Assembly (NCBI GenBank): GCA_947628025.1
Contig: CANQYH010000236.1
Span: 1 to 5,100 of the forward strand
Length of the DNA stretch: 5,100 bases
From: an uncultured Lachnospiraceae bacterium
Lineage (GTDB): Bacteria; Bacillota; Clostridia; Lachnospirales; Lachnospiraceae
Direction of reading: 5' to 3'
Shown: positions 1-5,100 of the stretch, piece after piece
How the letters are laid out: each line of letters starts with the position of its first letter
How positions within the stretch are numbered: the first letter of the stretch is position 1
The notes under the pieces: model-generated
The model's input: only the letters and a program-made list of their open reading frames with translations
Database searches by the model: none
What the model was told of the DNA's origin: nothing
Program-made: the position numbers and the translations under genes

Positions 1-2041
1 GGTCCCTGACGATCTGCATGACCTGCTCCTGATAAACGATGCAGCCGTAGGTCTCGCCCAGGATCGGCTCCAGCTGGGGGCAGTCATAGGTCACGGACGC
101 GCGGTCATTCTTCCCTTTCAGATACTTGGGAATAAAATCCATGGGGCCCGGACGGTACAGGGCGATCCCGGCTATGATGTCTTCCAGCGTCTCCGGTTTC
201 AGCTCTTTCATGAAGCTCTTCATGCCGCCGCTCTCAAGCTGGAAGATGCCGTCGTCCCGGCCGCTTCCGATCAGGTCCATCACCGCTTTATCGTTGTAGT
301 CGATGGCGTGCAGATCCAGCTTCACGCCATGGTTTTTCTCGATCTGGGACAATGCGTCCTGGATCACCGTCAGGGTACGCAGGCCCAGGAAATCCATTTT
401 CAGCAGGCCCAATTCTTCCAGCGTCGTCATCGTAAACTGGGTCGTCAGCGTACCATCAGCGGCCCTGGACAGGGGCACGTAATTGTCGACCGAGGTCCGG
501 CTGATCACCACGCCGGCCGCGTGCATGGAGGAATGTCTCGGCAGTCCCTCCAGACGCATGGACATATCGATCAGATATTTGACCTGCTCGTCCTCCTGGT
601 AGGCTTTCCGCAGATCGGGGCTGGTTTTCAGCGCCTTTTCCAAGGTGATGCCCAGGTCCCTCGGAACCATCTTGGCGATGGAGTCGCATTTGTTATAGGG
701 AATATCCAGGGCACGTCCCACGTCGCGAATCACGCCCCTGGCCGCCAGCGTACCGAACGTAATGATCTGCACCACCTGGTCCTTGCCGTACTTGCGGACC
801 ACGTAATCGATCACTTCCTGGCGCCGTTCGTAACAGAAATCGATATCGATATCCGGCATGGACACGCGCTCCGGGTTCAGGAAGCGCTCAAACAGCAGAT
901 TATAGCGGATTGGATCGATATCCGTGATCTCCAGGCAGTAGGCCACGATGGAACCCGCGGCGGAACCGCGGCCGGGTCCGACGCTGATGCCGTTGGATTT
1001 GGCGTAGTGGATGAAATCCCAGACAATCAGGAAATAATCCACATAGCCCATATTTTTTATGACGCCCAGCTCGTAATGGAGCCTCTCCCAGAGCGCCTCG
1101 TCCTCCCCGGGGTAGCGTTTCCGCATTCCCTCCTCGCAGAGGTGATTCAGATAACTCCAGGAATCATACCCCTCGGGCACGTCGAATTTCGGCAGCTTGG
1201 TGACGCCGAACTCGATCTCCACATTGCACCGGTCGGCGATCTCGTGGGTATGGTCCAGCGCCTCCGGGGCATAGGGGAACAACGCCCGCATCTCTTCTTC
1301 CGATTTGCAGTAATATTGTCCTCCCTCGTAACGCATCCGGTTCTCATCGGTCACTTTCTTGTTGGTCTGGATGCAGAGGAGGATGTCGTGGGCTGCCGCG
1401 TCCTCGGCGTAAATGTAGTGGATGTCGTTGGTAGCCACCAGCGGAATGCCCGTCTCCCGGCTCAGCTTTAAAAGCGCCTGGTTCACGGTCTTCTGGGCGG
1501 GGATTCCATGGTCCTGCAGCTCCAGGAAGAAATTGCCCTCCCCGAAAATGTCCAGGTAGCGGAGGGCCGCTTCCCTGCCCTGCTCATAAAGGCCCCTCTC
1601 CAAAAAACGCTGGACCTCGCCCGCCAGGCAGGCGCTCAGGCAGATGATCCCCTCATGGTACTGCCGGAGCACTTCGTAATCCACTCTGGGCTTATAATAG
1701 AAGCCGTCCACAAAGCCCTTGGACACGACTTTCATCAGGTTCTGGTAGCCCTCGTTGTTTTCCGCCAGCAGCACCAGATGGTAATAACGGTCCTCGCCGC
1801 GCACCGTCTCCCGATCGAACCGGGAACCGGGAGCCACATAGACCTCGCATCCCAAAATCGGTTTGATCCCGGCCGCTTTCGCCGCCTTGTAGAAATCGAT
1901 CACGCCGTACATCGCCCCGTGATCCGTGATCGCCATACTGTCCATGCCCAGCTCCCTGGCCCGGCTGACCAGCTCGCCGATCTTGCTGGAACCGTCCAGA
2001 AGGCTGTATTCCGTATGAACATGCAAATGTGTAAACGCCAT
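1..2041 (-). CDS. dnaE: DNA polymerase III subunit alpha (DnaE), N-terminal 680 residues; 3' end outside window
   Basis: This is the catalytic subunit of a C-family replicative polymerase, which extends DNA at the replication fork. The ATG at 2041-2039 follows a GGGAGG ribosome site with 6 bases between, and the protein opens directly into the PHP motif HLHVHTEYSLLDG. Visible layout, by analogy with E. coli DnaE: PHP domain (about 1-270), palm and thumb (about 275-555) with GPGRGSAAGS at 355-364, then the start of the fingers with YRPGPM at 629 and YQEQVMQ at 670-676. The polymerase aspartates are D397 and D399 in MPDIDIDF and D550 in KMDFLGLRTLT, matching E. coli D401, D403 and D555. The PHP ligands H7, H9, D16, H41, E66, H88, C138, D206 and H208 all appear present. 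The frame is open to the window edge, so the rest of the fingers, HhH, clamp-binding and OB regions lie outside. Firmicutes usually also carry PolC, so this may not be the main leading-strand enzyme. It lies 147 bases downstream of the crh-like gene. Confidence 0.97.
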   Translation of the reverse strand, partial: MAFTHLHVHTEYSLLDGSSKIGELVSRARELGMDSMAITDHGAMYGVIDFYKAAKAAGIKPILGCEVYVAPGSRFDRETVRGEDRYYHLVLLAENNEGYQNLMKVVSKGFVDGFYYKPRVDYEVLRQYHEGIICLSACLAGEVQRFLERGLYEQGREAALRYLDIFGEGNFFLELQDHGIPAQKTVNQALLKLSRETGIPLVATNDIHYIYAEDAAAHDILLCIQTNKKVTDENRMRYEGGQYYCKSEEEMRALFPYAPEALDHTHEIADRCNVEIEFGVTKLPKFDVPEGYDSWSYLNHLCEEGMRKRYPGEDEALWERLHYELGVIKNMGYVDYFLIVWDFIHYAKSNGISVGPGRGSAAGSIVAYCLEITDIDPIRYNLLFERFLNPERVSMPDIDIDFCYERRQEVIDYVVRKYGKDQVVQIITFGTLAARGVIRDVGRALDIPYNKCDSIAKMVPRDLGITLEKALKTSPDLRKAYQEDEQVKYLIDMSMRLEGLPRHSSMHAAGVVISRTSVDNYVPLSRAADGTLTTQFTMTTLEELGLLKMDFLGLRTLTVIQDALSQIEKNHGVKLDLHAIDYNDKAVMDLIGSGRDDGIFQLESGGMKSFMKELKPETLEDIIAGIALYRPGPMDFIPKYLKGKNDRASVTYDCPQLEPILGETYGCIVYQEQVMQIVRD

Positions 2042-2047
2042 ACCGCC

Positions 2048-2053
2048 CCTCCC
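2048..2053 (-). promoter_or_regulatory. Ribosome binding site of dnaE
   Basis: On the minus strand GGGAGG sits 6 bases before the dnaE ATG at 2041. The site supports this start, which also gives the standard DnaE N-terminus. Confidence 0.8.
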
Positions 2054-2081
2054 TTATCCTTTTGTAAAATATGTATGATAA

Positions 2082-2112
2082 AAGGAGTCTGCCCAGATTC
2101 CGCAAACTCCTT
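2082..2112 (-). terminator. Hairpin with short U tract; possible weak terminator or attenuator before dnaE
   Basis: Read on the minus strand, AAGGAGTTTGC (2112-2102) can pair with GCAGACTCCTT (2092-2082). This is an 11-bp stem with one G-U pair around a 9-base loop. The stem is followed by UU, then AUCAUACAUAUUUU. The U tract is broken and short, so full rho-independent termination is doubtful and partial termination or mRNA end protection is equally possible. It lies about 75 bases after the crh-like stop and about 40 before the dnaE start. Confidence 0.45.
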
Positions 2113-2188
2113 ACTTTATTTTCCGTCCTGCAGCCGGATCCCGGTATTCCGTCCGGAAGTCCCGCGGCGCTTTCCCCTCCGACAGGTC

Positions 2189-2443
2189 TCAGCCCTCGGT
2201 CAGGTACTTCTCGATCCCGGCCAGCGCCTTGTCCTCGTCGGAACCGGCGGCCGTCACCGTGATCTCCTCGCCGGGCATCAGCCCCAGCGTCATCATGCCC
2301 ATGATGCTCTTGGCATTGACTCTCTTGGATTCACATTCCACATAGATGCTGCTGTCAAACTGGCTGGCCACCTGCACCAGCATGGCGACCGGCCTCGCTT
2401 CCAAACCGGTGTCCAACTCAATCGTGATCGTCTTTTTTTGCAT
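2189..2443 (-). CDS. crh: HPr-family protein lacking His15 (Crh-type carbon-catabolite regulator)
   Basis: This is an 84-residue cytosolic protein of normal HPr length and fold pattern. Classical HPr carries phosphate in the sugar PTS on His15 within GLHARPA. Here the motif is GLEARPVAM, with Glu at position 15, so phosphotransfer from enzyme I should be impossible. The second HPr site is intact: S46 in NAKSIMGMM, the residue phosphorylated by HPr kinase and recognised by the repressor CcpA. This combination defines Crh in Bacillus subtilis, which has Gln15, and there too the gene follows the whiA homologue. The likely role is therefore regulatory, as a Ser46-phosphorylated CcpA cofactor or metabolic regulator, not sugar transport. 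It starts 12 bases after the whiA stop, behind a strong AGGAGG. Family membership is certain. The Crh role is inferred from the missing histidine and the synteny; many pipelines would simply call it an HPr family phosphocarrier. Confidence 0.93.
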   Translation of the reverse strand: MQKKTITIELDTGLEARPVAMLVQVASQFDSSIYVECESKRVNAKSIMGMMTLGLMPGEEITVTAAGSDEDKALAGIEKYLTEG

Positions 2444-2450
2444 AATTCTT

Positions 2451-2456
2451 CCTCCT
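2451..2456 (-). promoter_or_regulatory. Ribosome binding site of the crh-like gene, overlapping the whiA stop codon
   Basis: A full-consensus AGGAGG lies 7 bases before the crh ATG. Its first base is also the last base of the whiA TGA (2458-2456). A ribosome finishing whiA would sit on this site, which suggests translational coupling or re-initiation. Confidence 0.85.
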
Positions 2457-3439
2457 CATTCCTCCGAACGGCCAGTCTGCCATTCAGGCCCGCGTTTTTC
2501 CCGCAGGTCTTCCGCTAAGCTGCTAAGCTTCCTGAGCCGATGGTTTACCCCCGATTTGCCCACCGGCGGATCCAGGGACTCCCCCAGTTCTTTCAGCGTG
2601 GCTTCGGGCTTTTCCAATCTGGCCGCAGCGATCTGGGCCAAGTTATCAGGCAGGCCCTCAAAGCCCACTGTGTCCCTGATGTACGTGATATCTTCGATCT
2701 GCTTTACCGCCGCGGAAACGGTCTTATTGATATTTGCGGTCTCGCAGTTGACCTGCCGGTTGACGCTGCCCCGCATCTCTTTGAGGATACGGATGTTCTC
2801 AAACTCCATCAGAGCCTGCGGCGCCTCCATCACATTCAGCAGATCCGCGATCTGATCTCCCTCTTTCACATAGACCACATAATATTTTTTCCGGACCACG
2901 ATCCTGGCGTCGATCCCAAACGCTGCGATCACATCCCTCATCTGCGCCGCTTTTTCTTCTGTCTGGCATGCGATCTCAAAATGATAGAACCGTTCCGGAT
3001 CGCTGACCGACCCGGCCGCCAGAAACGCTCCCCGCAAAAAAGCCCGCTTGCAGCAGCTGTTCTGGATCACCAGGTTTTTGACTGCCGGCAGATCCTCTCC
3101 GATCTCTCCGCCGGCATTCATAAGTTTGGCGGCCAAAAGCACCCGCCTGGACTCCCCGTCGCCCGGAACCGTCACCACATAGACTCTCCTGCGTTTCAGA
3201 TAAGCATTTCTCCGAATCACGATTTCTGTCTTTATATTAAATGTTTTTTTCAATAATGTAAAGTACTTTCTTGCGACTGTCACGTTTTCCGTTGAAATTT
3301 TTATGCGAAAACGATCATTTTCGTCGATCTGGACCTTGCCGCAGAGGCTGATGATCGACGCGATCTCCGCGATCTGGCAGTGCCGGGCCGGGCTGACCTG
3401 ACGTGACAATTCTTCTTTTACCATGGACGAAAACGACAT
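2456..3439 (-). CDS. whiA: DNA-binding protein WhiA
   Basis: WhiA is a conserved Gram-positive DNA-binding protein. It is a sporulation transcription factor in Streptomyces and affects division and chromosome segregation in Bacillus subtilis, where it is YvcL. The 327 residues match the usual length of about 315-330. The N-terminal region (about 1-210) is the LAGLIDADG homing-endonuclease-like fold. The family hallmark CCKRAFLRGAFLAAGS is at 129-144, without the acidic residues of an active endonuclease. NRQVNCETANINKTV at 227-241 links to the C-terminal helix-turn-helix (about 262-312), which contains LKELGESLDPPVGKSGVNHR at 282-301. The ATG at 3439 has AGAGG 6 bases upstream and gives the standard MSFSSMVKEELSRQ start. 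The gene begins 24 bases after rapZ stops, with no yvcK between, and overlaps the crh ribosome site at its end. Codons for residues about 40-73 are unusually AT-rich. Confidence 0.97.
   Translation of the reverse strand: MSFSSMVKEELSRQVSPARHCQIAEIASIISLCGKVQIDENDRFRIKISTENVTVARKYFTLLKKTFNIKTEIVIRRNAYLKRRRVYVVTVPGDGESRRVLLAAKLMNAGGEIGEDLPAVKNLVIQNSCCKRAFLRGAFLAAGSVSDPERFYHFEIACQTEEKAAQMRDVIAAFGIDARIVVRKKYYVVYVKEGDQIADLLNVMEAPQALMEFENIRILKEMRGSVNRQVNCETANINKTVSAAVKQIEDITYIRDTVGFEGLPDNLAQIAAARLEKPEATLKELGESLDPPVGKSGVNHRLRKLSSLAEDLREKRGPEWQTGRSEE
3234..3262 (-). promoter_or_regulatory. Promoter-like sequence inside whiA (tentative)
   Basis: On the minus strand TTTACA (3262-3257; 5 of 6 to the -35 consensus) is followed after exactly 17 bases by TAATAT (3239-3234; 4 of 6 to the -10 consensus). 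It lies in the most AT-rich part of the window and points toward the end of whiA, the crh-like gene and dnaE. The bases also encode ordinary WhiA residues F60-I69, so chance is a real alternative. Confidence 0.3.
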
Positions 3440-3445
3440 ATCATA

Positions 3446-3450
3446 CCTCT
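3446..3450 (-). promoter_or_regulatory. Ribosome binding site of whiA
   Basis: AGAGG on the minus strand lies 6 bases before the whiA ATG at 3439, inside the 24-base gap after the rapZ TAA. The short gap supports cotranscription of rapZ and whiA. Confidence 0.65.
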
Positions 3451-3463
3451 CGCGCTTGCGGTC

Positions 3464-4339
3464 TTACCGGGGACTGCGTCCTGTCTCCATGTCCCGGTGC
3501 TCCAGCTTCAGTCCAATGGGCCGCAGGGAACGCAGGTGCCGGTACAGTTCCCCGGCGATGGTCACGGAACGGTGCCGTCCGCCGGTGCAGCCGACGGCAA
3601 TCACCAGCTGGTTTTTCTCCTCCTGCACATAATTGGGGATCAAAAAGTCGATCAGGTCATAGAGCTTCTGTAAAAACGCCGCGGCCGTGCCGCCTTTCAT
3701 CACATAATCCTGAACCGGCCGCTCCTCCCCGGTTCTCTCTTTCAGTTCCTCCACATAGTAGGGGTTGGGGAGAAACCGGACGTCAAACACCAGATCCGCG
3801 TCCGCCGGGATCCCGTATTTAAAGCCAAAGGACAGGATCGTAATGAACAGATTGTCAAAGGAATGGTCCTCCATAAAGAGCTTTTCCAGCTCATGGCGCA
3901 GGTCCTTGGTCAGCAGTTTGCTGGTATCGATGATAAAATCCGCTTTTTCTTTCAGAAATCCCAACTTCTCCCGCTCTTTCACGATCCCCTGGTCGATGCG
4001 TCCCATGCCCGCGAGAGGATGGCTCCTGCGGGTTTCCTTGTAGCGCTTGATCAGGACCTCGTCGCTGGAGTCCAAAAACAGGACCCGGCACTCCACCTGC
4101 TCCGCCCGCCATTCGTCCAGGATCCGCGCAAACTGCGGCAATTCCTGACCGCTGCGTATATCGATGCCCAGCGCCACATTTTCGGACGCCTTGCCGGGAC
4201 TTTCCGCCAAAAGCTCCGCGAACTGACGCATCAGGGGGATCGGCAGATTATCCACACAGTAAAAGCCCATATCCTCCAGCATCTTTAAAGCGACGGTCTT
4301 GCCCGCTCCCGACATTCCCGTCACAACCACGAGTTTCAT
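3464..4339 (-). CDS. rapZ: RNase adapter / nucleotide-binding protein RapZ (YvcJ family)
   Basis: RapZ is a P-loop protein that binds and hydrolyses nucleotides. In E. coli it binds glucosamine-6-phosphate and guides small RNAs controlling GlmS to RNase E. In Firmicutes (YvcJ) the molecular role is less clear. The 291 residues fit the family length. Walker A is GMSGAGKT at 8-15, followed by the family block DMGFYCVDNLPIPL at 23-36. The C-terminal domain, the RNA- and amino-sugar-binding part in E. coli, carries SFGFKYGIPADADLVFDVRF at 170-189 and GCTGGRHRSV at 250-259. I chose the ATG at 4339 because it gives the canonical MKLVVVTGMSGAGKT start just after AGGTGAGG. An in-frame ATG at 4363 would add only eight residues. 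The frame stays open upstream to at least 4555, but that extension is Arg-rich, runs into murB and has no family match I recognise. Stop is TAA. Confidence 0.96.
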   Translation of the reverse strand: MKLVVVTGMSGAGKTVALKMLEDMGFYCVDNLPIPLMRQFAELLAESPGKASENVALGIDIRSGQELPQFARILDEWRAEQVECRVLFLDSSDEVLIKRYKETRRSHPLAGMGRIDQGIVKEREKLGFLKEKADFIIDTSKLLTKDLRHELEKLFMEDHSFDNLFITILSFGFKYGIPADADLVFDVRFLPNPYYVEELKERTGEERPVQDYVMKGGTAAAFLQKLYDLIDFLIPNYVQEEKNQLVIAVGCTGGRHRSVTIAGELYRHLRSLRPIGLKLEHRDMETGRSPR

Positions 4340-4505
4340 ATCCTCACCTGCCTTTTTCTCCATCCTGCCGCCGCAGAAGATTCGCCGCCGTCTTTGTTCC
4401 GCACGGTCCGCTTCCCCGCACGACAGCCGGAACCCCTGCGTTTTCTTTCTGTCTCCGAACAAACATCCGCCGGCCGGAAAAGCCCGTCTGCCGCTGCGCC
4501 GGTTT
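4340..4505 (-). other. 166-base spacer between murB and rapZ
   Basis: No gene, RNA or strong terminator is recognised. The minus strand is GC-rich, with a CCGGCCGG palindrome near 4470-4477 and a possible long-range pairing of GTTCCG with CGGAAC, but neither has a following U tract. No good -35/-10 pair is evident. The stretch has no stop codon in the rapZ frame, which in GC-rich DNA of this length is unremarkable. rapZ could be read from the murB transcript or from a promoter I cannot see. Confidence 0.55.
4342..4349 (-). promoter_or_regulatory. Ribosome binding site deciding the rapZ start
   Basis: AGGTGAGG on the minus strand sits just before the ATG at 4339. The gap is 4 bases counted from AGGTGA and 2 from the end of the octamer. 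The spacing is short but usable, and it favours this start over the ATG at 4363, whose upstream GGCAGG is weaker and adjacent to the codon. Confidence 0.6.
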
Positions 4506-5100
4506 TCATTCCAGATATTTGACCTCCCGCTCCAGCGAAACGCCAAATTTCTCATAAACGATCCGACTCACCTCTGCGCATAAGCGCAGCACGTCCGCGG
4601 CCGTCGCGCCGCCCCGGTTGACCACAAAACCGCAGTGTTTTTCGGATACCTGGGCCCCGCCGACGCGAAAGCCGCGCAGTCCGGCATCGTCGATCAACTT
4701 AGCCGCGAAATATCCGGGCGGCCGTTTGAACATACTCCCGGCGCTGGGATATTCGAGAGGCTGTTTGGATCTTCTCTGCTCCGCCAGTTCCTCCATACGC
4801 TCCCCGATCGCCCGGCCGTCGCCCTCTTTCAGACGCAGCCTGGCGGAAAGCACGATATATCCTTTCTCCGGAATACAGCTGTGCCGGTACCCCAGATCCA
4901 GTTCCTCATCCGTCAGAATCTGTACTTCGCCCTCCGGCGTCATGACTTTCGCCCCGGTCAGCACGTCCCGAATCTCCGAACCGTAAGCGCCCGCGTTCAT
5001 TACCACCGCGCCGCCCAGCGTACCGGGAATCCCGGCCGCAAATTCCAGCCCCGTCAAAGAGGCCTCCCGCGCCTGCCTGGCTAGAGCTCCCAGGGAGATC
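4506..5100 (-). CDS. murB: UDP-N-acetylenolpyruvoylglucosamine reductase (MurB), C-terminal about 197 residues; 5' end outside window
   Basis: MurB is the cytosolic FAD enzyme that uses NADPH to reduce UDP-GlcNAc-enolpyruvate to UDP-MurNAc, the second committed step of peptidoglycan precursor synthesis. The frame is open to the window edge, and the first visible residues (ISLGALARQAREASLTGLEF) already lie within the FAD-binding domain. About 100 N-terminal residues are therefore missing compared with the usual length of about 300. The TTG at 5057 is an internal leucine, not a start. The flavin-binding segment GIPGTLGGAVVMNAGAYG is complete. All three catalytic positions known from E. coli can be placed: Arg in YRHS (codon 4886-4884, like R159), Ser in AGSMFKRP (4736-4734, the proton donor, like S229) and Glu in LEREV (4526-4524, like E325). 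The compact C-terminus fits the Gram-positive type II form. The gene stops with TGA 166 bases before rapZ. Confidence 0.96.
   Translation of the reverse strand, partial: ISLGALARQAREASLTGLEFAAGIPGTLGGAVVMNAGAYGSEIRDVLTGAKVMTPEGEVQILTDEELDLGYRHSCIPEKGYIVLSARLRLKEGDGRAIGERMEELAEQRRSKQPLEYPSAGSMFKRPPGYFAAKLIDDAGLRGFRVGGAQVSEKHCGFVVNRGGATAADVLRLCAEVSRIVYEKFGVSLEREVKYLE

Larger units (their letters stand above)
2042..2188 (-). other. 147-base spacer between the crh-like gene and dnaE
   Basis: No credible gene is seen here. The spacer holds the dnaE ribosome site, one clear hairpin (2082-2112) and an 8-base direct repeat, TTCCGTCC on the plus strand at 2121-2128 and 2147-2154. It is much longer than the 12- and 24-base gaps between the preceding genes, so dnaE may be partly uncoupled from the upstream genes. 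No convincing -35/-10 pair was found: TATCAT at 2080-2075 resembles a -10, but its best upstream partner, TTGCGG, is 19 bases away and poor. Confidence 0.7.

Noticed and set aside
838..853. Short tandem GATATC-type repeat in dnaE
   Set aside because: It is simply the codons for the Asp-Ile-Asp-Ile-Asp catalytic motif, which is explained by protein function.
308..1471. 387-codon open frame on the plus strand opposite dnaE
   Set aside because: It is antisense to an unmistakable DnaE with all catalytic motifs. The translation is His/Gln/Asp-rich with no family motif, typical of the shadow frame opposite a GC-rich gene.
1692..2105. Minus-strand frame starting at a TTG in the hairpin arm, overlapping dnaE out of frame
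   Set aside because: AAGGAG precedes the TTG but only one base away, too close to work. The rest is an out-of-frame reading of the PHP domain of dnaE.
2075..2105. Promoter for dnaE using TATCAT as -10
   Set aside because: The only upstream partner, TTGCGG, matches the -35 in three of six positions with a 19-base gap, and both elements lie in or beside the hairpin stem.
1508..2518. 336-codon plus-strand frame spanning dnaE start, spacer and the crh-like gene
   Set aside because: It runs antisense across two well-identified genes and their spacer, has no ribosome site of note and has low-complexity shadow composition.
2815..3075. WhiA as an active homing endonuclease or mobile element
   Set aside because: The LAGLIDADG-like fold is shared by all WhiA proteins, but the motif here (LRGAFLAAGS) lacks the catalytic acidic residues, and no intein or intron signs are present.
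4340..4555. Upstream extension of RapZ by 72 residues
   Set aside because: The extension is Arg-rich, overlaps the end of murB and has no counterpart in the family. The ATG at 4339 has a ribosome site and gives the canonical N-terminus.
5055..5057. TTG as the start codon of murB
   Set aside because: The frame continues to the window edge with residues typical of MurB just before the flavin-binding segment, so this TTG is an internal leucine.

Overview
The window holds a compact, entirely minus-strand block of housekeeping and regulatory genes from a Firmicute. Transcription order (right to left) is murB (3' part) > rapZ > whiA > crh-like HPr > dnaE (5' part). The rapZ-whiA-crh neighbourhood is the Firmicute version of the yvcJ-yvcK-yvcL-crh cluster of Bacillus subtilis. 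From memory, murB in front and dnaE behind is a layout seen in Clostridia such as Lachnospiraceae. The fairly high GC content, strong AGGAGG-type ribosome sites and clostridial-looking protein sequences fit a GC-rich member of that group. Genus cannot be decided from this window.

Region by region: 4506-5100 is the C-terminal two thirds of MurB (UDP-N-acetylenolpyruvoylglucosamine reductase). 4340-4505 is a 166-base spacer with no recognisable gene. 3464-4339 is RapZ, a nucleotide-binding protein linked to GlcN6P sensing. 2456-3439 is WhiA, a DNA-binding protein with a degenerate homing-endonuclease fold. 2189-2443 is an 84-residue HPr-like protein with Glu where HPr has its phosphorylated His15, but with Ser46 intact, so it is a Crh-type regulator. 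2042-2188 is a 147-base spacer with a hairpin. 2-2041 is the N-terminal 680 residues of the DNA polymerase III alpha subunit DnaE, with a full PHP metal site and all three polymerase aspartates.

The genes tie together amino-sugar and peptidoglycan precursor supply (RapZ, MurB), carbon-status signalling (Crh), a division/segregation-linked regulator (WhiA) and DNA synthesis (DnaE). Short gaps and overlapping translation signals between rapZ, whiA and crh suggest one transcript. The larger spacers before rapZ and before dnaE are where independent control could act.

I found no mobile element, CRISPR array, RNA gene or evidently new multi-gene system. The points most worth a second look are the Glu15 Crh-type protein, the absence of yvcK between rapZ and whiA, an AT-rich patch inside whiA containing a promoter-like sequence, and the hairpin before dnaE.
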